Below are positions 38,181 to 47,461 of a stretch of DNA of 64,000 bases, one piece after another (within the stretch, counting starts at the first letter, position 1; the number at the start of each line of letters is the position of its first letter). The stretch comes from Acidobacteriota bacterium. GTDB taxonomy: Bacteria; Acidobacteriota; Thermoanaerobaculia; Multivoradales; J023. Under the pieces are notes generated by a model. It made no database searches, was not told where the DNA came from, and saw only the letters and a list, made by a program, of their open reading frames with translations. A program made the translations under genes and the position numbers. The stretch is from NCBI GenBank assembly GCA_029263395.1, contig JAJCXO010000214.1, forward strand, positions 62,001-126,000, read 5' to 3'.

Positions 38181-39359
38181 ATGAATATCAATGATCTGCT
38201 CAAGCTGGCAGTAGAACGTAAGGCTTCGGATCTCCACCTGAAAGTCGGCAGCCACCCGATGATTCGGGTTGATGGCCACCTCCAGCCGATGCAAGAGATC
38301 AAGCGCATGATGCAAGAGGACACCCTGGCCATGGGTTACTCCATAATGAATGCGCGCCAGAAACAACGGTTCAAGGAAGACCTCGATATCGATCTGGCCT
38401 ACTCCGTGCCTGGGCTCGGTCGCTTCCGCTGCAACATTTTCCAACAGCGCGGCGCAGTGGGATTGGTTTTGCGTGTCATTCCAGCCCGCATCAAAACGAT
38501 CCGCGAGTTGATGTTGCCGCCAGTGCTCGAGACGGTCTCAGACGAGCGTCGAGGTTTGGTGCTGTGTACCGGCACCACCGGCTCAGGCAAGTCGACGACT
38601 CTTGCGGCGATGATCGATCACGTCAACGCGACCCGCAACGAACACGTGATCACGATCGAAGATCCGATCGAATTTCTGCATCGCGACAAGAAGTCGCTGG
38701 TCAATCAGCGCGAAATCGATGTCGACACCCGCGGCTTCTCCCATGCCCTACGCGCTGCCATGCGACAAGATCCCGACGTTGTCCTGGTGGGTGAGATGCG
38801 CGACCATGAGACCATCGAAACCGCACTACACGCCGCCGAAACCGGCCACATGGTGTTTTCGACCCTGCATACCGTTGATGCGACGGAAACCATCAACCGC
38901 ATCATCGCGGTCTTCCCGCCCCATCACCAGAAGCAGATTCGCATCCAGCTGGGCCAGGTGTTGCGAGCGATCATCTCCCTCCGCCTGGTGCCCCGGGCCG
39001 ACGGCATGGGCCGTGTACCGGCCACCGAAGTGATGGTGGTGACACCGTACATCCGTGATTGCATCGAGAACAAAGAGAAGACCAAGTACATCCGCGAGCA
39101 GATTTCGCTCGGCACCAGTCAGTACCGAATGCAGACCTTCGATCAATCGCTCTACTTTCTCTACAAAGGCGGCTTGATCACCGTCGAAGAGGCTTTGCGA
39201 CGGGCGACCAATCCAGACGAGTTCAAGCTCAAACTAGCCGGCGTCCAGTTCACCGCCGATGTCGCCCGCGAAGAAATGGAGAATTCCATCCAGGGCAGCG
39301 AGGGCGACGATCTGATGAACGAAGATTCACCGTTCGAGATCGAACGCCTCGGCGGCTGA
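38181..39359 (+). CDS. pilT: Type IV pilus twitching ATPase PilT
   Basis: A 392-residue secretion-type ATPase. It has the N-terminal PAS-like domain (LAVERKASDLHLKVGSHP), Walker A GTTGSGKSTTLAAM, Asp box ITIEDPIEF, Walker B GEMRD and the His box HTVDATETINRII, plus the PilT motif AIRE-like LLREQISLG near residue 310. It hydrolyses ATP to retract type IV pili, giving twitching motility and DNA uptake. The C terminus carries an extra acidic tail of about 30 residues (GSEGDDLMNEDSPFEIE). PilU is an alternative. AGGTG is about 10 bases before ATG 38181. recX follows 4 bases later. Confidence 0.92.
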   Translation: MNINDLLKLAVERKASDLHLKVGSHPMIRVDGHLQPMQEIKRMMQEDTLAMGYSIMNARQKQRFKEDLDIDLAYSVPGLGRFRCNIFQQRGAVGLVLRVIPARIKTIRELMLPPVLETVSDERRGLVLCTGTTGSGKSTTLAAMIDHVNATRNEHVITIEDPIEFLHRDKKSLVNQREIDVDTRGFSHALRAAMRQDPDVVLVGEMRDHETIETALHAAETGHMVFSTLHTVDATETINRIIAVFPPHHQKQIRIQLGQVLRAIISLRLVPRADGMGRVPATEVMVVTPYIRDCIENKEKTKYIREQISLGTSQYRMQTFDQSLYFLYKGGLITVEEALRRATNPDEFKLKLAGVQFTADVAREEMENSIQGSEGDDLMNEDSPFEIERLGG

Positions 39360-39363
39360 TGCC

Positions 39364-39888
39364 TTGCGCCGGCCAATTTCTTGCTACGGCAAGGCCATCG
39401 ATCTGCTCAGCCGTCGCTCTCATTTTGAGCGCGAGCTCGAACGCAAGCTGAGTCAACGCAAATACGACGCGGAAGAGATCGCCACGACGATCGAACGCCT
39501 GCGGTCCGAGAATCTAGTGGACGACGCCAGAACAGCCCGTGAGCTGGTCCGCGGCAAGTTGGCCCGGGCGCCGGTGGGCGGCATGAAACTACGCAGCGAC
39601 CTCATACGACGCGGCGTGGCCCGGGAAATCATCGACGACACCCTCGCGGAGTTGGTGCCCGAGGATGACCGCGAGCCAACCCGTCAAGCTGCCGCACGCT
39701 GGCGACGACGCAAACCGCGCACTCAATCCGGGCCATTGGAAGATCGCGATCGCGCCGCCCTAGCGCGCCACCTCGCCGGCCGCGGATTCACCAAGCGTGC
39801 TATCTTCTCCGTCCTTCGCGAGATCCAAGATCAAGACTCCGACAACGACTTTTGGAATGACGACACCTTCGACGAAGGGTTGTCTTGA
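39364..39888 (+). CDS. recX: RecX-like regulator of RecA
   Basis: A 174-residue, helical, charged protein with the RecX three-helix repeats: RRSHFERELERKLSQR, TTIERLRSENLVDDARTAREL, and LRSDLIRRGVAREIIDDTL. RecX binds RecA filaments and limits recombination. No recA gene is in the window. The start is TTG 39364, 4 bases after the pilT stop; an ATG at 39359 is in another frame, so the start is uncertain. It ends 7 bases before alaS, the usual recX-alaS order. Confidence 0.85.
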   Translation: MRRPISCYGKAIDLLSRRSHFERELERKLSQRKYDAEEIATTIERLRSENLVDDARTARELVRGKLARAPVGGMKLRSDLIRRGVAREIIDDTLAELVPEDDREPTRQAAARWRRRKPRTQSGPLEDRDRAALARHLAGRGFTKRAIFSVLREIQDQDSDNDFWNDDTFDEGLS

Positions 39889-39895
39889 GAACCTC

Positions 39896-42553
39896 ATGAA
39901 CAGCCAGGATATCCGCCAGAGCTTCATCGACTTCTTCCGCGACCGGGGCCACACCCCCATGCCAAGCGCACCGCTGGTACCCCACGGCGACGACACCCTG
40001 CTTTTCACCAACGCCGGCATGGTGCCGTTCAAAAACACCTTTCTCGGCATCGAGGAAGCCAAACATCCTCGGGCGGTGACGTCGCAGAAGTGCCTCCGGG
40101 TTTCGGGCAAACACAACGATCTCACCAACGTTGGCCCCAGCCCACGCCACCACACCTTCTTCGAGATGCTCGGCAACTTCTCCTTCGGCGACTACTTCAA
40201 AGAAGACGCGATCCGCTTCGCCTGGCAGTTGGTGACCGAAGTCTGGGAACTGCCGACCGAACATCTTTTTGCGTCGGTTTTTGAAGAGGACGACGAAGCC
40301 GAAGCCCTGTGGCGCAAGATTTCGACCCTACCCGCCGATCGTATCCTGCGCTGTGGCGCTGCCGACAACTTCTGGAGCATGGGCAAAACCGGCCCCTGTG
40401 GACCGTGCAGCGAGATTTTTGTCGATCTCGATCCGGACCAGCCCAAAGTATCCTGGGAAGCGGGCAATGACAGCGGGCGTTACCTGGAGATCTGGAATCT
40501 GGTCTTCATGCAATTCAATCGCGACGAAGACGGTCAAATGACCCCGCTGCCGAATCCCTCGATCGATACCGGCGCCGGTCTCGAACGGGTCACCTCGGTG
40601 CTGCAGGGCGTGAAGTCGAATTACGACACCGACCTCTTCCGCGACATCTTGCGCACGGCCGCCGAAGTGGCTGGCACCGAGTACGGCCGTGACGCCAGCG
40701 CCGACACCTCGCTGCGAGTCATCGCCGACCACTTGCGCGCCACCGCATTCCTGCTGGCGGATGGCGTCATTCCTGGACCTACCGACCGCGGCTACGTGCT
40801 GCGTCGCCTGTTGCGTCGAGCATTGCGCCACGGTATGCGGATCGGCCTCGAAGAGCCATTCCTCCATCGCCTGGTCCCTGTGCTGGAACAGACCATGGGG
40901 TCCCATTTCAGCGAACTCGGGAAAACCCGCAAGGCGACCGAGGCAACGGTGTTGGAAGAAGAGGAGAAATACCTCCAGACGCGGGCCACCGGTGCCCGCC
41001 GAGTGCAGGAAGCGATCGATCGCACCCGCGCCGCCGGCACCCAAAAGCTCTCGGGGGAGGAAATCTTCCAGCTTTACGACACCTACGGCCAAGAACTCGA
41101 TGCCGTGCGCGAGATCGCCGAAGAAGAACAACTCGAGCTCGACGAGGTCGGATTCGAGGCCCTGCTCGAAGCGCGGCGCAAACGCTCGCGGACGGCCACT
41201 ACCGCATTGCAAGAACGCCTCGCGAGCCTGCGGGAAGCCTTGGCCGGAAGCGGTGACGAGGGTGACGTCGGGACGCCGTTCGAAGGTTACGAGTTGTTGG
41301 CTGATGCCAAGGCTGGCGTCCTCCGCCTCGCCGCGGTTGCAGAGGATGCCGCCACCGCCGTCGAGACCTTGGCTGCTGGTCAGACCGGAGTAGTTGTGCT
41401 CGATCACACACCGTTTTACGCTGAATCCGGTGGCCAGGTCGGGGACCGAGGGTCCATCGAGTGGGACGGCGGCAGCGCCGTCGTCAACGATACGCAGAAA
41501 GACAACGCCGGGACCATCTTCCACTTCGTCGTGGTCCAAGAGGGGGAGCTCACCGCCGGTCAAGCTGTGACGCCGCGTGTTGATCTCGAACGCCGCCGTG
41601 CGACCGAACGCAACCACACCGCCACCCACTTGTTACATGCCGCACTCCATCAAACGGTCGGCGACGGTGCTCGCCAGGCCGGCTCGTTGGTGGCCCCGGA
41701 TCGCCTGCGGTTCGACTTCACCCATGGCAAATCGCTGACCGCTGACGAGTTGCGACAGATCGAAGATCTGGCCAACCAGTGGATCCGTAACGCGGTCGCC
41801 GTCGACATCCACTCCCAGAGTTATGACGACGCGGTGGCGGCCGGTGCGATGGCATTGTTTGGCGAAAAATACGGCGACCAAGTCCGCACGGTGAAGATTC
41901 CCGGCTTCAGCCTCGAGCTTTGTGGCGGCTGTCACGTCCGCAACAGCGGTGAAATTGGCCTACTCCTGATCACCTCGGAGCGCGGTATTGCCTCGGGCGT
42001 GCGACGAATCGAAGCGATCACTGGCGAGGGTGCCCTCGACCTGGTGCGTGAGCGGCAGCGGCTACTCGCCGATGTCGAGCACCACTTGTCGGTGCCCGCC
42101 GAACGTGCCGGTGAAGAGGTCAGCGCCCTGCGCGGCAAGGTCAAACAACTCGAACGTGAGCTGGCTCAGTTGAGGGTCAAGCTGGTTTCTGGCGAAACCG
42201 CCGCTCAAGGAGAGCTCGAGGTCGACGGCATCCGCGTGGTGGCTCGCGAAGTACCCCAGGCACCCACCAACGAGCTGCGCAACCTGGCTGACACCCTGCG
42301 CGACAAGCTCGGTTCCGGCGTTGTTGTACTCGCCACCCGCACCGAGGACAAAGTCACCCTCATCGCCACCGTTTCCAAGGACCTCAACCGCAAGTTGAGT
42401 GCCGGTAACCTGGTCAAGAGCCTGGCCGGCATTGTCGGCGGCCGCGGCGGTGGTCGCCCCGATTTTGCCCAGGCTGGTGGTCGTGAGCCCGACAGGCTCC
42501 CCGAGCTGTTGAAAGCGGTACCCAACGCGGTGAGTGAACAGCTCGCCGGTTGA
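39896..42553 (+). CDS. alaS: Alanyl-tRNA synthetase
   Basis: An 885-residue AlaRS. The class II catalytic core starts MNSQDIRQSFIDFFRDRGHTP with FTNAGMVPFKNTFLG and GRYLEIWNLVFMQF. The editing domain has RNHTATHLLHAAL and the zinc ligands CGGCH. The C-terminal C-Ala domain ends at residue 885. The start at 39896 is set by family alignment; the longer frame overlaps recX by 99 bases. Length is close to E. coli AlaRS (876). It charges tRNA-Ala with alanine and clears mischarged Ser and Gly. Directly after its stop begins a 42-bp repeat array. Confidence 0.96.
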   Translation: MNSQDIRQSFIDFFRDRGHTPMPSAPLVPHGDDTLLFTNAGMVPFKNTFLGIEEAKHPRAVTSQKCLRVSGKHNDLTNVGPSPRHHTFFEMLGNFSFGDYFKEDAIRFAWQLVTEVWELPTEHLFASVFEEDDEAEALWRKISTLPADRILRCGAADNFWSMGKTGPCGPCSEIFVDLDPDQPKVSWEAGNDSGRYLEIWNLVFMQFNRDEDGQMTPLPNPSIDTGAGLERVTSVLQGVKSNYDTDLFRDILRTAAEVAGTEYGRDASADTSLRVIADHLRATAFLLADGVIPGPTDRGYVLRRLLRRALRHGMRIGLEEPFLHRLVPVLEQTMGSHFSELGKTRKATEATVLEEEEKYLQTRATGARRVQEAIDRTRAAGTQKLSGEEIFQLYDTYGQELDAVREIAEEEQLELDEVGFEALLEARRKRSRTATTALQERLASLREALAGSGDEGDVGTPFEGYELLADAKAGVLRLAAVAEDAATAVETLAAGQTGVVVLDHTPFYAESGGQVGDRGSIEWDGGSAVVNDTQKDNAGTIFHFVVVQEGELTAGQAVTPRVDLERRRATERNHTATHLLHAALHQTVGDGARQAGSLVAPDRLRFDFTHGKSLTADELRQIEDLANQWIRNAVAVDIHSQSYDDAVAAGAMALFGEKYGDQVRTVKIPGFSLELCGGCHVRNSGEIGLLLITSERGIASGVRRIEAITGEGALDLVRERQRLLADVEHHLSVPAERAGEEVSALRGKVKQLERELAQLRVKLVSGETAAQGELEVDGIRVVAREVPQAPTNELRNLADTLRDKLGSGVVVLATRTEDKVTLIATVSKDLNRKLSAGNLVKSLAGIVGGRGGGRPDFAQAGGREPDRLPELLKAVPNAVSEQLAG

Positions 42554-42643
42554 TTGGGACGTCCAACTCGACGCTGCCAGCCTTCAGCGTCGGGGCTTTC
42601 GCTGTGGGTGCCCACTGCCGAACAAAAACTACCTGGCCGGCCG

Positions 42644-43138
42644 CGGCAAGCCAGTTGCACCGTCAAAACGGCCTACTTGCTCCCACGGCGAACCTGTTTC
42701 ACCGTCGAAGCGGCTTACTTGCTCCCACGGCAAGCCTCTCACGCTATCGAAACAGCTCACTTTCTCTCACGGCAAGCCTCTCACGTTATCGAAACAGCTC
42801 ACTTTCTCTCACGGCAAGCCTCTCACGCTGTCGAAACAGCTCACTTTCTCTCACGGCAAGCCTCTCACGCTGTCGAAACGGCTTACTTTCTTCCACGGCG
42901 AACCACTTTCACCGTCAAAACGGCTTACTTTCTCTCACGGCGAACCATTTTCACCGTCGAAACAGCTTACTTTCTCCCACGGCGAACCACTTTCACCGTC
43001 AAAACGGTTCACTTTCTCCCACGGCAAGCCATTTTCACCGTCAAAACGGCTTACTTTCTCTCACGGCAAGCCATTTTTTTTAGGTAGGAAAAACGGCTTA
43101 CGTCCTCCCGCAGCAAGCCTTCACGCTGTCGAAACAGA
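42644..43138. repeat. 42-bp tandem repeat array, about 11 units, downstream of alaS
   Basis: Units begin CGGCAAGCC or CGGCGAACC at 42644, 42686, 42728 and every 42 bases to 43064, then one 47-base unit broken by a T8 run and GGTAGGAAA, then a last partial unit from 43111. Units share a core ending ACTTTCTCTCA. Differences cluster: units 3-6 are TCTCACGC-type, units 7-10 are TTTCACCGTC-type. Because 42 is 14 codons, all three plus-strand frames stay open (42534-43211 and two others), but none has a believable start or protein features. The array fills the gap between alaS and the convergent regulator gene, so its role could be a spacer, a mRNA 3-prime structure or a protein-binding array. Confidence 0.95.
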
Positions 43139-44587
43139 CTATTTGAGTTGCTGGCGCAGCGCATCTGCCCGACGCTGCCAACGACCGGCCTCATCCCACT
43201 CGCCGAGCTGAAACAACAACAAGGCAATGTTGTGAATCGCCTCGTCGTAGTCGGGACGCAGCTCGAGGGCGCGGCGATACGACGAGCGTGCCTGGAGCGA
43301 ACGCCCCTGGGCCGCGTAGGCCAGCCCTAGAGCTTTATGTGCTTCGGGGAGCTCCGGTTCCAGTGCCAAGGCTTGTTGGGCAGCAGCCAACGCCAAGTCG
43401 GCCGACTCCGGGCCGAACCCATAGTTGGCCACCCGCAACGCGTAGGCACTCGCCAGTCCGGCACCAGCCAGAGCAAAGTCCGGATCCACTGCCAAGGCCG
43501 CGGTGTAAAGCTTGATCGCGGACTCGTTGGCGTCCCGTTCATACCGCAGATAAGCCTCGCGACCACGTAGATATTGGTCATGCGCGGTCACCTCCTGAGT
43601 CGGCTGTCGTTCCAGAGCGCGACGCTCCTGGGGACTGAGCTCGGCACACAGAGCTCGCACGATGCGGTCGGCGACATCGCGTTGGATCTCAAAAATGTCT
43701 TCGAGGTTGCGATCGTAGTCGTGACTCCACAGATGGTGATCGGTGGCGACGTCGATCAACTGGGCGGTGATACGGACGGTATCTTTCTCCCGTCGCACAC
43801 TGCCCTCCACAATCGACGCAACGCGTAGCTCGCGTCCGATCTCTGGCAGGCTCTTGGTGCTGTTTCGATAGGTCATCGAGGATGTCCGTGAGACGACCTT
43901 CAGCTCGCGTACCTTCGACAAGGCAGTGATGATGTCCTCGGTCATGCCGTCCGAGAAGTAGTCCGACTCCGGGTCCCCACTGAAGTTGCTGAACGGCAGC
44001 ACCGCAATCGAATCGGGATGAGGCTTTGCCCACAGCATGTCCAGTGTTGTCCCAAACGCTACGATCAACGCCACAACCCCGGTGACGATCGCCGCGGTCT
44101 GCCAACCTGTGGGTCGCCAGCCAGCTGGCCACCAACGCTGCCTCGGGAGATCTGCCGCGAGTGCCCTGGAAGACTCTGGCTGCGGCTCCGGCTCGATGGG
44201 CACCGGTTCGACAGGCACCACCTCGGCGATCAACCGATACCCTCGCTTGGGTAACGTTTCGATCAGCCGCGGGGAACGTGCGTCATCCCCCAACAACCGT
44301 CGCAGCTCCGAGATGCCCCGGGCCAACACAACTTCCTTGACGTAGGTCCCGCGCCAGACCTCGTCCAGGATCTGGTCCTTGGGCACCACCTCCCCGGCAC
44401 GGTCGACGAGGAAAACGAGGACCGCCATGACCTTCGGCTCGAGCCGCACCGTCCGGGACTCGCAGGTCGCTGTGCCCGCTGTCGGCTCGATCGACCATTC
44501 GGCGAGTACAAATGGACGCTGACCCAAGCCAGCCGCTGCGGCCGGCTCCAATGCGGCGGAAACGCTCTCTTGGGCACCTTCAAACAT
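43139..44587 (-). CDS. CadC/ToxR-type winged-helix regulator with membrane anchor and TPRs
   Basis: A 482-residue protein. Residues about 25-120 are an OmpR-type winged helix (FVLAEWSIEPTAGTATC, then GEVVPKDQILDEVW and IETLPKRGYRLIAEV). A Pro/Glu-rich linker leads to one membrane segment (about 162-180, TAAIVTGVVALIVAFGTTL). The outer part begins with a FlgO/TolB-like domain (IAVLPFSNFSGDPESDYFSDGMTEDI) and ends with TPRs (AHDQYLRGREAYLRYERDA to LGLAYAAQGRSLQARSSYRRAL). It is likely a membrane-bound sensor that acts directly on DNA. It is divergent from the POT transporter gene across 147 bases, which is a possible target. No Shine-Dalgarno is seen before ATG 44585-44587. Confidence 0.92.
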   Translation of the reverse strand: MFEGAQESVSAALEPAAAAGLGQRPFVLAEWSIEPTAGTATCESRTVRLEPKVMAVLVFLVDRAGEVVPKDQILDEVWRGTYVKEVVLARGISELRRLLGDDARSPRLIETLPKRGYRLIAEVVPVEPVPIEPEPQPESSRALAADLPRQRWWPAGWRPTGWQTAAIVTGVVALIVAFGTTLDMLWAKPHPDSIAVLPFSNFSGDPESDYFSDGMTEDIITALSKVRELKVVSRTSSMTYRNSTKSLPEIGRELRVASIVEGSVRREKDTVRITAQLIDVATDHHLWSHDYDRNLEDIFEIQRDVADRIVRALCAELSPQERRALERQPTQEVTAHDQYLRGREAYLRYERDANESAIKLYTAALAVDPDFALAGAGLASAYALRVANYGFGPESADLALAAAQQALALEPELPEAHKALGLAYAAQGRSLQARSSYRRALELRPDYDEAIHNIALLLFQLGEWDEAGRWQRRADALRQQLK

Positions 44588-44734
44588 TCTTAAAGAAGTC
44601 TAAAACCTTCGATCAAGCATTGCCGTGTGCTCTGGCCTACTCTGACCGCTGCTCGGCCCCCATCCGCCGCCACATCTGCTCACTCGAGGTCGTTTCAATC
44701 AAGACCTGCCACTTCAGAGACAGCTGGAGCCCCC

Positions 44735-46249
44735 ATGCAAAACGCAGCTTCTACCACCCTCCCACCCACCGGCAGCGGAACACCTGGCGATCGTGCCTTC
44801 TTCGGACATCCGCGAGCCCTCGCAACCCTCTTCTTTACCGAGATGTGGGAACGCTTCAGCTACTACGGCATGCGCGCTCTGCTGATTCTCTTCATGACCA
44901 GTGCTGCCGCCGAAGGTGGTCTCGGCTTCGACAACGCCAAAGCTGGCGCTATTTACGGTCTCTACACCGCTGGAGTGTACCTCTTCGCGTTACCCGGCGG
45001 CTGGCTGGCCGACCGTCTGTTCGGTCAACAGCGAGCCGTGTTGTACGGCGGGGTGCTGATCGCCTGTGGGCACTTTACGCTGGCAGTCCCCGGTCTCTTT
45101 ACGTTTTATGCTGGCTTGGTCTTAATCGTGCTCGGTACCGGCCTGCTCAAACCCAACATCAGCACCATCGTCGGCCAGTTGTACAGCGCCACCGATGAAC
45201 GACGGGATGCCGGATTCTCGATTTTCTACATGGGTATCAATATCGGCGGCTTCCTGGCCCCGTTGGTCTGCGGCTACCTCGGTGAGGAAATCGACTGGCA
45301 CTTGGGGTTCGTCGCCGCCGGTGTCGGGATGATCCTGGGCCTGGTGCAATACGTCGCCGGCCTCAAACACCTTGGCCGGGCCGGCATCATGATCCCGTCC
45401 GGCTTTGAACCCGCCGCCGAGAACCGACGCCGACAACAAATCTACCGCCGGCTGGCCGGAGGCCTGGTGGCGATGGCTGGATTGGCAGGACTGCTGGCAG
45501 CGGGTTGGCTGCCCCTCACCGTTGTCGAGTTGGCCAACGCCACTCTGATCATCATCGCCGGCTTCGCAATCGCATGTTTCGCCTACATGTTCGCAGCCGG
45601 TGGCCTCGACACTGGCGAAAAACAACGTCTCGGCGCCATCGCCTTGCTGTTTGTGTTCTCATGGATCTTCTGGTCCGGCTTCGAACAAGGTGGTTCGTCG
45701 TTCAACCTCTTCGCCCGCGACCTGACCGACCGTGTGATCCTCGGTTGGGAGTTCCCCGCCAGTTGGTTTCAGTTCGTCAACTCGGCCTTTGTGATCCTGC
45801 TGGTGCCGGTGTTTGCCGCTCTGTGGCTACGCCTAGGCAAGCGTCAACCCGCAGTGCCGGTCAAATTTGCGCTTGGCCTGCTGCTGCTGGGCGCCGGCTT
45901 CGCGGTCCTCACCGTTGGCGCCAATATCGCCGCCGAAGGCACCAAAGTGGGCCTCGGCTGGCTGGTGGTGGTCTACTTGCTGCACACCTGTGGCGAATTG
46001 TGCCTGAGCCCGGTCGGGCTGAGTACGGTCAGTCGCCTGGCTCCCGCACGGTTCACCGGCCAGATGATGGGGTTGTGGTTCCTGTCGATCTCACTCGGCA
46101 ACCTCACTGCTGGCCAGCTCGCCGGCAAAACCGAAACCTTGTCGATGGCGCAGATCTTCTTTTGGGTGTTTGTGGTCAGCAGTGCTGCTGGCATCACCAT
46201 CGCTTTGTTCCAGCGTCCTATCCGTCGACTGATGACAGTCGATCCTTGA
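44735..46249 (+). CDS. Proton-dependent oligopeptide (POT/PTR2) transporter
   Basis: A 504-residue MFS-type transporter with about 12-14 membrane helices. The family hallmark FTEMWERFSYYGMRALL (ExxERFxYYG) is near the start, followed by GLYTAGVYLFALPGGWLADRL and GLLKPNISTIVGQLY. POT carriers import di- and tripeptides with protons. The start ATG 44735 is set by GGAG 7 bases upstream; the longer frame adds 36 residues of random sequence. The end carries a 17-bp duplication overlapping the stop. It is divergent from the CadC-like regulator. Confidence 0.93.
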   Translation: MQNAASTTLPPTGSGTPGDRAFFGHPRALATLFFTEMWERFSYYGMRALLILFMTSAAAEGGLGFDNAKAGAIYGLYTAGVYLFALPGGWLADRLFGQQRAVLYGGVLIACGHFTLAVPGLFTFYAGLVLIVLGTGLLKPNISTIVGQLYSATDERRDAGFSIFYMGINIGGFLAPLVCGYLGEEIDWHLGFVAAGVGMILGLVQYVAGLKHLGRAGIMIPSGFEPAAENRRRQQIYRRLAGGLVAMAGLAGLLAAGWLPLTVVELANATLIIIAGFAIACFAYMFAAGGLDTGEKQRLGAIALLFVFSWIFWSGFEQGGSSFNLFARDLTDRVILGWEFPASWFQFVNSAFVILLVPVFAALWLRLGKRQPAVPVKFALGLLLLGAGFAVLTVGANIAAEGTKVGLGWLVVVYLLHTCGELCLSPVGLSTVSRLAPARFTGQMMGLWFLSISLGNLTAGQLAGKTETLSMAQIFFWVFVVSSAAGITIALFQRPIRRLMTVDP

Positions 46250-46267
46250 AGACGGTCGATCCTTGAT
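46234..46267. repeat. 17-bp tandem duplication over a stop codon
   Basis: GACAGTCGATCCTTGAA (46234-46250) and GACGGTCGATCCTTGAT (46251-46267) lie next to each other. The POT stop TGA (46247-46249) is in the first copy. The array abuts the end of the next, convergent gene at 46267. Confidence 0.8.
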
Positions 46268-47265
46268 CAATACTCGATTCTGACTTCGCCGACGCTGCCT
46301 GACATCTCGATTCTCATGGTTGGGGCATCCGCCGGAATCGCATCACCGCTCGGGGGGTCGATCGAACTCTCGCCGATCGAGACCGAGGCACGATCGATGT
46401 CGACATGGATATCGTCCGGTAACCAGAGGCGACATTCGCCGATACCAAAATCGATCTCGACGTCGGAATCTCCCCGCCAAGCCCCCTTGAGATCCAAGAA
46501 CAGCTCGCCGATGCCATGATCGATCTCTACCGAACGCGGACTCGCGTCACCGAGGTTTCTTACCTCGACGGAACCGATCGAAGCGTCGGTACGGAAGGAC
46601 TCCATGGGAAAGGGCAAGGGATCTCGGAACTCGATAAAATGATCCCCGGCGCCAAACTCCAGATCCACTCGCCGGATCCACAGGCCTCCCAAATCGGCTT
46701 CCAGCTCGCCCATCCCCACTTCACCGACGATATCTACCGGGTAGCCGCGCGGAATGATCAGCTCGACTTCGTTGTCGACATTGTGCCGCCCACCCCCCAG
46801 GATCATCCCCAGCCACCCTCGTTTACTGCCGAAGCTAACTTCGTAAGTCCAGTCGCCATCTTCTGACGGTGTGAACGTTTCACTGAGCTCGAAAGAGCTG
46901 GCATCGTAATCGGCTTCGACCCGGATCGGCTCTCCGGCCGGACCGGGACGAATGGTGAAGTCACCCATCTTGAGATCCAAGACAATACGGCCGGCGCGGG
47001 TCGCCGGTTCCGGAAAGTCCTCGAGCTCCGGCAAGGGCAACACCTGAGGTATCTCGGGCGCGTCGTTCAGGGGATAACCCGGTAGGTCGGGGGCTGGCGG
47101 CAAGTCGTGTTCAGCCTGGCGTACTTCTGGACGCGGATCCTCGGGCTCCGAGGACAGATGGATCGCACTGACCAGGAAAATCAGACCCACACCCAGGGCC
47201 ATGATCGATAAACAGCCTACGCAGCCGTATTTGACACACCCAGGAACTTGATTCTTTTGACGCAT
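46267..47265 (-). CDS. Anchored hypothetical protein with beta-rich, DUF4097-like region
   Basis: A 332-residue protein that I do not recognise with certainty. A short basic N terminus (MRQKNQVPGCVKYGCVGC) leads to one hydrophobic segment (about 20-38), then a Pro/Glu-rich linker with PLPELEDFPEP, then a beta-strand-rich part with many short Gly turns (VGEVGMGELEADLGGLWI, FGIGECRLWLPDDI, SGSVGEVRIEY). Repeated weak strand-turn units fit the DUF4097/LiaF-like beta-helix adhesin group. It would sit outside the inner membrane. AGGAA is about 8 bases before the ATG. It converges with the POT gene and diverges from the cytochrome cluster. Confidence 0.7.
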   Translation of the reverse strand: MRQKNQVPGCVKYGCVGCLSIMALGVGLIFLVSAIHLSSEPEDPRPEVRQAEHDLPPAPDLPGYPLNDAPEIPQVLPLPELEDFPEPATRAGRIVLDLKMGDFTIRPGPAGEPIRVEADYDASSFELSETFTPSEDGDWTYEVSFGSKRGWLGMILGGGRHNVDNEVELIIPRGYPVDIVGEVGMGELEADLGGLWIRRVDLEFGAGDHFIEFRDPLPFPMESFRTDASIGSVEVRNLGDASPRSVEIDHGIGELFLDLKGAWRGDSDVEIDFGIGECRLWLPDDIHVDIDRASVSIGESSIDPPSGDAIPADAPTMRIEMSGSVGEVRIEY

Positions 47266-47461
47266 GGTCCAATTCCTCGCTGACTAAAACAGCTTCGCCG
47301 ACTGCGGGCTGCTGGGCGTACTACGGGCCGAACGAGTTTCTTGTTTCGCTAGCGGACGATGTTTGCCACGAGACCAACAACGCCACTCTTCGGATCGTCT
47401 GATTTTTGCAGTTGCCTGCTAAGGTGCGACAATGGTTTCACATTTTCAAGGAGGTTCAGAT

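Noticed and set aside
42644-43138. Possible CRISPR array downstream of alaS
   Set aside because: Units are contiguous 42-bp repeats with no unique spacers, and no cas genes are present.
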